Source: Orobanche coerulescens
Lineage: Eukaryota > Streptophyta > Magnoliopsida > Lamiales > Orobanchaceae
Assembly (NCBI GenBank): GCA_033398695.1
Contig: JAWKAU010000040.1
Span: 558,001 to 622,000, forward strand
Reading direction: 5' to 3'
DNA: 64,000 nucleotides
Below the pieces are notes generated by a model. That model saw nothing but the letters and a program-made list of their open reading frames with translations, ran no database searches and was not told the DNA's origin. Numbering within the stretch: the stretch's first letter is position 1; every line of letters starts with the position of its first letter. The position numbers were made by a program, and so were the translations under genes. Of the stretch, positions 46,804 to 55,742 are shown in pieces.

Positions 46804-46865
46804 ACCCTTGTTCTTGATCGTTCAAGTCTTCTTGTTCGATATTTTTATTGTTATATCCGATATTT

Positions 46866-46959
46866 TTGGGCTTATTATCTGTTTGGTGACTTTCTTTTAT
46901 CCCTTTGGAGATGAGATCAATGCCGATTCGAGGACAAATCGCTTTAAAGGGGGAGGGAA
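46866..46959 (+). other. Residual internal sequence and polypurine tract
   Basis: 94 bp matching 61792-61885 (TTGGGCTTATTATCTG onward), ending in AAAGGGGGAGGGA before the next LTR. All other internal sequence of this copy is deleted. Confidence 0.85.
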
Positions 46960-48163
46960 TGATACGAAATTGAGTAGTCCAAATAAAGAAAACGAAGCAC
47001 GGATCGACATAAATGGCCTTATGACACGTCCTGCACATACGACGACATTTTTAGGCGAGAAAACGGACATAAGACGTAAAAAGAATGTCAAACCTGCCGG
47101 AAAATGTCCACCCGGCCGGAAAATATCCAGCCTGCCGGAAAAAGTCACTCCTGCCGGAAAATGCCGAGCACTGCCGGCCGGACTCGACCGTGTCGTCCGG
47201 AACGGTCGAGTCTAGCTCGTCCGGAACAGCCAAGGTCGCTGTCAGCCGAACCCGACCGTGCCAGGAGACACGGTCGAGTCCTACTCGCCCACAACTACCG
47301 GAACCCACTGCCCTGACGCCCGACCGTGTTCCAGGACACGATCGAGTCCTGCCAAACGTCCTTGTCACGCCGCATGCTCGAGTCGCTGCCGGTCCTTGTC
47401 GCGCTGCGCCCGTGCCAAGTCCTGCCAAACGTCCCTGTGCGCTGCGCCCGTGCCGAGTCACTGTCGGACGAGTCACTGTCGGACGTCCCTGTCGCGCCGC
47501 GACCGTGTCAGTCGGACACGGTCGAGTCACTGCCGGCCAGATGCGCGCCGCGGCCGTGTCAAGCGACACGGCCCGTGTCCGGCAGCCAGCCTACTTTTTT
47601 TAATTGCTGATTTTTGTGTGTTTTGTCTTCTTTTTTCATTTCTTTACTTATTTTAGGGATTATGTTCCCATGTTTTGTGATGTATGTTTCTTTTTCTTAT
47701 TTTATTTGATTTGTTTTGATTATTCAAAGATTTTGTAATCTTTGAATTATTTTCTTTAACTTTTAGGTAGACTTGAGGTTTGCTATATATAGCTTGTATA
47801 AGCATTGTAATATATAGAATGTATTATGAATGTTGAATGAGAAAGAAAACACTTTGTGTTTCTATCATTGGTAAATGATTTTTACCGAAACTTGATTTTT
47901 ATTCGACGCGTTTTCGAATATTAATCCGATTGATTCTCAATAGGTCTTGGGAAGAAATCACCTTATCTAGTTATAGGTCTAATTCGATAAACCCTTGTTC
48001 TTGATCGTTCAAGTCTTCTTGTTCGATATTTTTATTGTTATATCCGATATTTCATCCATATTCATACACTCAAATTACCATATTCATAAAAGCCTTCCGC
48101 TATCATACACTTACAAACACTCCGACCGATACGCATCCGCCTCTCCCCGGAGAATTCGTATCA
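46960..48163 (+). repeat. Family C LTR, complete
   Basis: 1,204 bp, starting TGATACGAAATTG and ending GAATTCGTATCA. The GC-rich block is at 47090-47590. It is close to 45779-46865, with about a dozen substitutions and small indels by eye. Confidence 0.9.
47900..47990 (+). other. Three-hairpin LTR module, copy 12
   Basis: One mismatch (U against C) in the long stem. Loops intact. Confidence 0.72.
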
Positions 48164-48197
48164 TAAGGCGAATGCGTATCACTTATGATACGAATTC
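48152..48197. repeat. Inverted LTR ends around a damaged primer site
   Basis: GAATTCGTATCA (48152-48163) is followed after 22 bp by its exact complement TGATACGAATTC (48186-48197). The spacer contains GCGTATCACTTA. The arrangement resembles two LTR ends facing each other. Confidence 0.7.
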
Positions 48198-48203
48198 AAA
48201 AAA

Positions 48204-48710
48204 ATGTTTGATTTTTGTTATCCGTTCTCCGAATCTTCAAGTTTAGATCTTGTTGTTGATTGGTCAAAACCTCCTATTTTTGACGAATGCGATTGTGAAA
48301 TTTGTTCACAAGTGAAATCACACCCGATTGGCATGAAAGACGATTACGAGGCAATTTTCTTCGGTCTTGAAATTGCATCCGATGAGTTCAACCACGATGA
48401 TAGAGGTTTTACCTCACAAAGTATCTATTATTTTTTTATAACTAATGATAGTTATTTTGTTGGCACTTCTGAGAAATATTACTATTGCCTCAAAGTGTTG
48501 AACCACACTCGAACGTCCGATAATTTTGATCTCTCTCCTTATCTTGATGACGACGGGATTGCGGAATTGAGGACAATTCCCTTTAAAGGGAGAGGGGATG
48601 ATACGGGATTGACGAGCTCGAGTGAAGAAGACATTATTATTGTTATTTTTATTGTCATTTTCGGAATTGATATTAGAGTGTCAGTATTTTCGGTATTAGA
48701 TGTATATTAG
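48204..48710 (+). CDS. Accessory ORF, domain copy A, ending in the polyprotein tail and LTR
   Basis: 168 codons. N-terminus MFDFCYPFSESSSLDLVVDW, then a Cys-containing stretch (DECDCEICSQVKSHP). The recurring domain follows: YEAIFFGLEIASDEF, GFTSQSIYYFFITNDSYFVG, YYCLKVLNHTRTSDNF. It then fuses in frame to SPYLDDDGIAELRTIPFKG, the usual end of CRM-like polyproteins, and crosses the family D LTR start at 48599. No catalytic motif. I do not recognise the domain. It is shared with 59423-61135, 52946-53289 and 61590-62132. Confidence 0.6.
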   Translation: MFDFCYPFSESSSLDLVVDWSKPPIFDECDCEICSQVKSHPIGMKDDYEAIFFGLEIASDEFNHDDRGFTSQSIYYFFITNDSYFVGTSEKYYYCLKVLNHTRTSDNFDLSPYLDDDGIAELRTIPFKGRGDDTGLTSSSEEDIIIVIFIVIFGIDIRVSVFSVLDVY

Positions 48711-49400
48711 GAGTCTATTTTAATAAAATAATAGTCTATTAGGTTACCATATAGGTTAGGAGTATTTTTAGACATAATATAATAGGCTTTTGTATTGACT
48801 AGTCCGAGTGAAAAAGGCGAAAAGCGGACAAAATTACCAATTCCCGCGCGTATGACTACTTCGTAGCAGTTTTGGTATTTTAATCATAACTCTCTCATAC
48901 GAAGTCCGATTTAGGTGATTCAAGCGGCCATGGAAAGATAAAAGAAAGATCTATAAATCATGGGAAACGGTCCAAGGTCCAATTATGCTTCTATCAAGCC
49001 ACACGAACCGTTCAAATGTGCAGTGATTTTTATGGCCGAAAATTGATGAAGATTTGTGAAGATTTTGTCCAAGATTGATGAAGATTTTCCATGCCTTCAT
49101 TTTTCAAGTTAATGCCTACATTTTTCAAAGTCTTACAAGAAAATCAAATGGAGAAGATTTTGGGTCCCTCCACACTTCAATAATTCGAACCAAACCAAGG
49201 AGGATGGAAGCTTGGTGTTGATTTTTGTTGTCTTGTTAGAATTGTTTAATCTTTGTTTGATATTAGTTGATTTTTGTGTGATCTTGTAATGGCTATATAT
49301 AGGCCTCATCCTCAAGCTTTTGTAAGTATCTTGAATGTTAAAAACGAAATACATTGTGTATTACTTCTTGTTGAATGATTTTCATCAAAACCTTGGTTAT

Positions 49401-49491
49401 AATTCGACGCGTTTTCGAGTTGTAATCTAATCGATTCTCAATAGGTCTTGAGGAAAGATTACCTTATCAAACTATAGGTCTAGTTTGATAA
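49401..49491 (+). other. Three-hairpin LTR module, copy 13 (compensated stem)
   Basis: Long hairpin arms are TTATCAAACTA (49464-49474) and TAGTTTGATAA (49481-49491). Relative to copy 8 both arms changed at two paired positions, G-C to A-T and T-A to C-G, so all 11 pairs remain. Loop TAGGTC kept. Confidence 0.85.
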
Positions 49492-49524
49492 ATCACTTTC
49501 ATATTATTCTCATTTACGTAAGCC

Positions 49525-49701
49525 GAATTGTCCTACTTTCGGTTATTTTCTAACGAGCGTTACATATATTCGAGTGTTGTGAGGATCAAAAATATTTCCG
49601 CTGCATTACATGCGAATTGCCCTACTTTCGGTTAATTCTTACGAGTGTTACACATATCGAGTATTGTGAGGTAGCAAAATATTTCCGCTGCATTTCCTTG
49701 C
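49525..49701 (+). repeat. Tandem duplication of about 89 bp in the family D LTR
   Basis: GAATTG(T/C)CCTACTTTCGG to AAAATATTTCCGCTGCATT occurs at 49525-49613 and again at 49614-49701. The related minus-strand LTR at 52674-52941 has one unit. Confidence 0.85.
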
Positions 49702-49741
49702 GAGTTTACGTACAATTTCATACGTAATTCGTATCATTATC

Positions 49742-49801
49742 ACTTTATTACTTGTTGACACCGTGCACTTGCGGCATATTGTGAGGGATTTTCCCACAAC
49801 A
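49742..49801 (+). repeat. 3' LTR of the Athila-like element, part 2
   Basis: Continues the LTR after the composite insertion: ACTTTATTACTTGTTGACAC onward, ending CCCACAACA. The next base belongs to the LTR of element J. Confidence 0.9.
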
Positions 49802-50461
49802 CCTTTCTATCTTTTCCTTATTTTAAGACCAGCTTGTAATAGTTTAAGATTATCTTGTCAGGCTCTTGTCAGGCTACTTTTGCCTATAAATAGTGGCGAT
49901 GGAGTTGTAATGAAAGATTATTGAATGTTAAAAAAAATAAGAATACACTTTGTGTTTTCCCTTGGTGAATGCTTTTCATCAAAACTTGATTTTTATTCGA
50001 CGCGTTTTCGAGTATTAATCTGATTGATTCTCAATAGGTCTTGAGAAGAAATCACTTTATCGAATTATAGGTCTAATTCGATAAAACAAGCTTTTCTCAT
50101 CTGTTCGATATTCTTCTTGTTTCGATACAGGTTTGTACTTGTTCGGGTTTTAACATCAAGAGCTGTTCGATCGTTCGAACTTGTTTCCTATTTTTATTAG
50201 CATCCCACCGAAGTTTGCTGTTTCGAGTGCCGCTGTTTGGAGGTTACCTATTTCGAGTCATTTCCATTCGGCCAGTTCCTGTCTTGTTGCTGTATCGAGC
50301 TGCCGTCATCATCGCGTGCGCATACCGCTAGCCAGTGTTATCGCTGTAGCGAACTGTTGTTATCAGTTCCTGATAGTTTCTTGCTGATTCGCTTCCGCTC
50401 GTCAAAACAGCCTTCCGCTGTACCGATAGAGAATTCGCATCACAAGTGAGAATTCGTATCA
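49802..50461 (+). repeat. 3' LTR of element J, distal part
   Basis: Matches the 5' LTR from 29320 on at nearly every position. Complete end: GAATTCGCATCAC, then GAGAATTCGTATCA at 50461, the doubled terminus also seen at 18697. Followed by GATAT, the target duplication. Confidence 0.92.
49994..50084 (+). other. Three-hairpin LTR module, copy 14
   Basis: Identical in arms and loops to copy 8. Confidence 0.82.
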
Positions 50462-50466
50462 GATAT

Positions 50467-51473
50467 GAACTCAAAAAAACGAAGTGATATGAAATATGAT
50501 TTTTCGTTGGAGTAGGATATGACTTTGAGTAATGCGGAAGCGTAGTTTGATGTATAGTGGGCTAAAATGTAACGTAACAAGGATGGATGTAAAGTTGATG
50601 GAAGTAATTAGGTCCTCAACACACCGAATCGCAAAATGCGAACTCTAGAAATAATTCCAGAACCCAAAAAATATACGTAAGTAGAACTTTAGAATCAAGG
50701 TGAAAAACAACACTTCGGGTGAAGAAACGAAGAGTGCTTTGTATAGTAGTAAGAAACCGAACTCAACAGTGATAAAAACTCAAGTAAACACAATGTGTAT
50801 TAAGATATAAAAATCTGATTTTACAAATCCGAAAATGGCCTTTAAATAGGTGCCATTTTAAGCTTAATTCGAACTAAAATAAAATAAACAAAGATTACTT
50901 TGACAAAGGAATAAAGCATGAATAAAAAATGGTAAACTTTGAATGATAAGAATAGCAACGGCTATATGGCTGAACTCTTCAAATGGAATGGCTCCATGCA
51001 TGGACTTTTGATAAATAAATCTCTTATGTTAGATACTCTAGGTAAGACTTTTATCATGCTCATGATATTGGTGATGGAGTGCACGACTTATGTGGATATG
51101 AGGCTGATTTATCTCTCTTAAAATTCCCCTTCCAAATCTTCTTGCTAGATATTCATGATACATATATCATGACTTCGATGATGATGATCTAAGACTTTTT
51201 CATGTCATGGCCGATTTGTCTTCAATTGTAGGGCCGAAATTAAATCAAATACAATGGCTATGAGGTGGATCGATCTCTTCCCGTATATTGATGATGTTGA
51301 CAACCGTTTCGCTTTTAGGGTCCATATCGATTGGTTTCTTAGCAATTTCATTATCCCAGATAATTTGTACTAGTCCGTTGATTGATTCTTTGAATTGTTT
51401 AGCTCGTGCTCTTGTGACTGGACCAACGGGTATTTTTACTAGGTCTGGTGGATAATCCAGTGGTTTCTCATCA
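50467..51473 (-). repeat. LTR of family E element I, main part
   Basis: Minus strand start TGATGAGAAACC at 51473 after a purine tract. It continues to 50467 and, across element J, to 28947. It has no TAGGTC hairpin module. A TTTAAATAGG motif near 50850 could be the TATA region. No other structure is visible in 50467-51240. Confidence 0.8.
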
Positions 51474-52673
51474 TTCCCTTCCTCTTGAAAAGGATTTGTC
51501 CTCAAATCCGTTTCGTCTCCTACATCAAAACAGCTTAAGTCAGCCACATTAAAAGTAGTACTCACATTATACTCACCTGGTAACTCCAGCTTGTAAGCAT
51601 TATCATTGACGCGTTCCAAGAGTTGAAAAGGACCATCTCCTCGGGGAAGTAGTTTAGATCGTCGTTGTGCCGGAAATCTTTCTTTTCTCACGTGCAACCA
51701 AACCCAATCCCCTGGTTCGAATGTTACCTTGCAGCGCCCTTTGTTGGCGTGCTTAGCATATTGTTCAGTTCTTCTTTCAATGTTTAGGCATATCTGCTCA
51801 TGTATTTTCTTGACGTACTCAGTCTTTTTAGCACCATCTAAATTAACAAACTCAGAAATAGGCAGAGAATATAAAGCCATATAAAATTTCGAACGGAGAA
51901 TATTTAGTAGCTGAACGTACCGATCGATTATATGCAAATTCAATGGAGGGAGGCTTTCTTCCCATGTTTTGATATTCTTTTTAATAAAGTGGATAATGTT
52001 CCGTTAATACCTTCAGTTTGTCCGTCTGTTTAGGGATGGCAAGTAGTTGAAAATAGTAGTTTTGTGCCCAGTTTTCCCCACAAAGTTTTCCAAAAATAAC
52101 TTAAAAATTTTGTATCTTGATCAGACACAATTGTCCGAGGCATTCCATGTAGTCTTATTATTTCCTTAAAGAATAGATTTGCGATGTGTGAAGCATCATT
52201 AGTTTTGTGACATGAAATAAAGTGTGCCATTTTTGAAAATCTATCAACTACCACAAAAATTGAGTCTTTTCCGTTTTTACTCCTTGGTAGTCCCAGAATG
52301 AAATCCATCGATATAGCTACCCATGGTTCGGTAGAAATAGGTAGGGGTGTATATAGTCCATTTGATAACACTTTTGATTTAGCTTGTTTACAGGTTATGC
52401 ATCGACTACAAATTCGTTGAACATCGCACTTTTATACGCGGCCAATAAAAATGTTTGTGTAGAATAGTTAAAGTTTTTGCTATCCCAAAGTGTCCCATTA
52501 ACCTAACACTATGGGCTTCCTGCATAAATAATTCTCGCAATGAAAAAGTAGGAACACATAACTGATTTCCACGAAATAAATAACCATCATGTTTGTAGAA
52601 TTGTCCGTGAGCTGTTTGTTCACATTTTTTGTAAATTTGTCCAAAATCATTATCATTGATATACAATTCTTTA
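51245..52673 (-). pseudogene. pol: Integrase of family E element I
   Basis: 52406-52673 encodes the zinc-finger part (LRELFMQEAHSVRLMGHFGI). 52030-52371 encodes the core with the first two Asp ([29 protein letters not shown]). After damage near 51950-52030, 51245-51943 encodes the C-terminal domain ([50 protein letters not shown]). It ends VGPVTRARAKQFKE within the LTR. It is close to the element at 1-7147. RNase H and RT are absent because an LTR interrupts at 52674. Confidence 0.85.
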
Positions 52674-52941
52674 TGATACGAATTACGTATTAAGTTGGAC
52701 GTAAATTCGCCGGCAATGCAGTAGAAATATCTTTTAACCTCACAACACTCGATATGTGTAACACTCGTAAGAATTAACCGAAAGTAGGGCAATTCGGCTT
52801 ACGTAAACAAGAATAATATGAAAGTGATTTATCAAACTAGACCTATAGTTTGATAAGGCAATCTCTCCTCAAGACCTATTGAGGATCGATTAAATTACAA
52901 CTCGAAGACGCGTCGAATTATAATCAAGGTGTTGCTGAAAA
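52674..52941 (-). repeat. Family D LTR end, 268 bp
   Basis: Complement ends ACGTAATTCGTATCA at 52674, matching the end of 48599-49736. It breaks at 52941 next to TGATATGAAAG. Left flank CTTTA. Confidence 0.82.
52829..52919 (-). other. Three-hairpin LTR module, copy 15 (compensated stems)
   Basis: The long hairpin has the same double compensation as copy 13 (52829-52856). The short hairpin also changed on both arms, TTCTCAA to TCCTCAA with TTGAGAA to TTGAGGA, keeping every pair. Confidence 0.85.
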
Positions 52942-54043
52942 TGATATGAAAGTCGACGACGGAGCATTTTTCCCAAGGCTTGAAGTGGCATCTCATGAAG
53001 AGCGACCTATTATTACTGTCGTGCTTCCCATTTCAGATGTCCGGTTATGTGATGATTCATATCGTGATATCAGTATTACCTCACAGAATAATTATTATTA
53101 TTTCATTAATAATGATAGGTATTTGTTTGGTGATTCCCGGAGATCCCATACTACTTATCGTCTCAAGATTTTGCGCCGTGTATGCACTACGGACATTTTC
53201 GAGGTCAAATACGTAGAGGCTTTAGTTAATTATCTTGATGACGAAGGAAGATCGGAATTGAGGACAATTCCCTTTAAAGGGGGAGGGGATGATACGGAAT
53301 TGACTAGTCCAAATAAAGAAGACGGAGCAAGGATCAAAATAAACGGCCTTATGACGCGTCCTGCACGTACGGCGACATTGTTAAGCGAGAAAACGGACAC
53401 AAGCCGGAAAATGACACAACCTGCTGGAAAATATCATCGCCTGCCGGAAAATGTCGAGCCTGCCGGAAAATATCGCACCTGCCGGAATTGGCCGAGCACT
53501 ACCGACCGAACCCAGCCGTGTCGTCCGGCACAGCCCGTGCCGAGATGTGCCGGATTAACCAAACTGACTGTCGGCCGAACCCGACCGTGTCGTCCGACAC
53601 AGTCGAGTCACACTCTTCCGGATAAGGAGATCTTGCTGTCCGACCAACCCGACCGTGCCAGGCGACACGGTCGAGTCCTGCCAAACGTCCTTGTCGCGCC
53701 GCACGGTCGAGTCACTGCCGGTCCTTGTCGCGCCGCGCCCGTGCCTAGTCACTATCAGACGAGTCACTGTCGGACGATTCGCTGTCGGACGTCTCTGTCG
53801 CGCCGCGACCATGTCAGTCGGACACGGTCGAGTCACTACCGACCAGATGCACGCCGCGCCCGTGTCAAGCGACACGGCCCGTGTCCGGCAGCCAGCCAAC
53901 TTTTTTTTATTGCTGATTTTTGTGTGTTTTGTCTTCTCTTTTCCTTTATTTACTCTTTTAGGGATTGTGTTCCCATGTTTTGTGATGTATGTTTCTTTTT
54001 CTTATTTTATTTGATTTGTTTTGATTATTCAAAGATTTTGTAA
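52942..54043 (+). CDS. Accessory ORF, domain copy D, open through the LTR GC block
   Basis: Starts MKVDDGAFFPRLEVASHEE at a sharp boundary (TGATATGAAAG). The domain continues with DVRLCDDSYRDISITSQ, NNYYYFINNDRYLFG and TYRLKILRRVCTTDIF, then NYLDDEGRSELRTIPFKGG, and passes the LTR start at 53290. From there the frame stays open to 54043 through Arg/Pro/Ser-rich sequence of the GC block. The part before the LTR is the supported unit. The tail may be an effect of composition. No known function. Confidence 0.55.
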
Positions 54044-54465
54044 TCTTTGAATTATTTCCTTTAACTTTTAGGTAGACTTGAGGTTTGCTATATATAGCTT
54101 GTATAAGCATTGTAAGATGATAGAGTATTATGAATTTGAATGTGAAAGAATACACTTTGTGTTTCTATCCTTGGTAAATGATTTTTACCGAAACTTGATT
54201 TTTATTCGACGCGTTTTTGAGTATTAATCCGATTGATTCTCAATAGGTCTTGGGAAGAAATCACCTTATCGAGTTACAGGTCAAATTCGATAAACCCTTG
54301 TTCTTGATCGTTCAAGTTTTCTTGTTCGATTTTTCATTGTTATATTCGATATTATTCCCATAAAATACATCCAAAAACACCCTACTCGTAAAAAGCCTTT
54401 CGCTACAGTATTCCTACATATACTACGAACGATACATATCCACTTCTCCGGGATAATTCGTATCA
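53290..54465 (+). repeat. Family C LTR, left copy
   Basis: Starts TGATACGGAATTG after AAAGGGGGAGGGGA and ends GATAATTCGTATCA. Very close to 60412-61586. GC block 53400-53900. Followed by primer site TAAGTGGTATC. Confidence 0.9.
54203..54303 (+). other. Three-hairpin LTR module, copy 16, decaying
   Basis: The long hairpin loop is changed (CAGGTC) and its closing pair is lost. The outer eight pairs of the arms remain. Confidence 0.65.
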
Positions 54466-54471
54466 TAAGTG

Positions 54472-54476
54472 GTATC
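54472..54476 (+). repeat. Target duplication GTATC, left copy
   Basis: GTATC here and at 58957-58961 brackets the Tat-like element. Joined, the flanks restore the primer site TAAGTGGTATCGGAGCC. Confidence 0.88.
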
Positions 54477-55614
54477 TTTTGTGTCGAGAATTATACTCTC
54501 CGACCGGCGATCGCCTCGAAGATCAGGCGACCTAGCCATTGCGAGCAGTCGAGGCCGAACTGCCGACCAGCGACCAGGCGACCTAGCCTTAGCCCCGCAG
54601 GCAAGATAAATCGGCCAACCGAAGGTCCCAGGACAAGTCCCGGTGCCGAGCGATCGACATGAAATACGATCGTCTCTCGGTACTTGGCGACCGACTCCTG
54701 GCGACCGACTAGCGGACGATTATCTCTCGGCCCTTGCCGACCGACCCTTGGTGGCCGATCGATGCCAACCCTCGGTGACCAGCTAGAGACGACCGTCTCA
54801 TGCCGATCAGAGCCGATGGCCATCCAGTCGGCAAAGGCCGAGCCTCAGGACAGACACCACGTGCAGAGCCGAGACAAGATCCGCAATTCACGGATCATTG
54901 ACCACAGCCTGTCAGCACCCGTCCACCAGCCGACAAGCCCGCCGAAAGTTGTCAGTAGGACCGCATGTGACAGTGACCCCGGACGCGTGCTGGCTCCTCA
55001 TTGGACCGCACAGCTGGCTGCCAGCCACTGCCTTGGACTTTAGCCCGTGTGATCGCCCCATTATAATATTGGCCGGCAGACGATCGCCCCATTATTATAA
55101 TGGCTGGAAGACGATCGCCCGCCAGCACTCAAGGCTCCTCAGCCTCTATATATAGCAGGCAGCCTGCACTTGGAAAAGGGCGTGGCATTATCGCGATTTC
55201 AGCACACAGATCCGAAATTCTTGAGAACACACGGAAGTACTTCAATTCCCACGAGATTTGACAAAGCACTTGGCTATCTCCAACTCTTGACAACAGCTAT
55301 CTTTCGTTACTTACTTCTCTCGGCCTCTCTCATCAAGCAGACGATCGGCAGGGACGAAGAACACCGAGCTTCGCTCAAGAGCCGGATTAACAGAGTCTTT
55401 TTACACTCATTGTATCTAGATTTCTCACATTAATACTTGTATCCATGAATATTTGTATTAATAACATCTCGCGAGAGCATTCATGCCCGGGCCTAACAAA
55501 CCCGGCAAATCTTGTGTTTATTCATATTCTCTCAGAAGTGCTCCCGCAAATTGTTGTTTGTTGTCCGTCTTCCAGCAGTATTTAATCTTCGGATAAATAT
55601 TTTGGGCAACAACA
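54477..55614 (+). repeat. 5' LTR of the Tat-like element
   Basis: GC-rich, with many CGATCG and GACCGACT motifs. 55044-55127 contains three units of GATCGCCCCATTATAAT type. TATA box CTATATATAG at about 55144. Ends CAACAACA. Confidence 0.9.
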
Positions 55615-55742
55615 ATTGGCGCTAGAGGAAGGGGATCTAACCCTCAAATTTTTATTACTACCGTCCCGAAGAACACTCACTGTTCTCGGGGCATATACTT
55701 GAAGTGACACTCACTGCGCTTCAAAGAAATCTTTCAGAAATC

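Larger units (their letters stand above)
45779..46865 (+). repeat. Family C LTR, 3' end missing
   Basis: Starts TGATACGAAATTGAG. It encodes ENEARIDINGLTTRPAHTTT and LGEKTDIRR, then a GC-rich block (about 45905-46390), then an AT-rich R/U5 with hairpin copy 11. It is joined at TCCGATATTT (46856-46865) to internal sequence, a 10-base homology shared by LTR and internal region. Confidence 0.87.
45779..49736 (+). mobile_element. Composite family C/D insertion with a single target duplication
   Basis: TTATC flanks the block on both sides (45774-45778, 49737-49741). The uninterrupted Athila-like LTR at 8194-8205 reads through TTATC once. Inside: family C LTR 45779-46865, 94 bp of internal end, family C LTR 46960-48163, an accessory ORF, family D LTR 48599-49736. 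The outer LTRs belong to different families. Confidence 0.82.
48599..49736 (+). repeat. Family D LTR
   Basis: Starts TGATACGGGATTG after AAAGGGAGAGGGGA and ends TAATTCGTATCA before TTATC. It contains hairpin copy 13 and a tandem duplication in its last third. TATATATAGG near 49292 is a possible TATA box. Confidence 0.88.
41223..49801 (+). mobile_element. Athila-like non-autonomous LTR element, split by a later insertion
   Basis: 5' LTR remnant 41223-42148, primer site of tRNA-Asp type, internal region 42149-44562, 3' LTR 44563-45778 plus 49742-49801. LTR termini TGTTCGG and CCCACAACA. The internal region is only 2.4 kb and contains no protease, RT or integrase. Its 5' end is cut by element K. 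Its right end abuts the 3' LTR of element J at 49802, so it was inserted in that LTR. Confidence 0.85.
28992..50461 (+). mobile_element. Family A CRM-like element J, split by nested insertions
   Basis: 5' LTR 28992-29939, broken gag-pol 29968-34182, 3' LTR start 34183-34207, then foreign sequence, then the rest of the 3' LTR at 49802-50461. Target duplication GATAT at 28987-28991 and 50462-50466. The 5' and 3' LTR sequences match closely over about 600 bp. The insertion therefore spans 21.5 kb, of which about 15.6 kb is later material. Confidence 0.9.

Noticed and set aside
54491..54823. Antisense frames in the Tat-like LTRs (also 57750-58157), present in both LTRs
   Set aside because: Presence in both copies follows from LTR duplication. 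The sequence is GC-rich with repeated CGATCG motifs and shows no domain.
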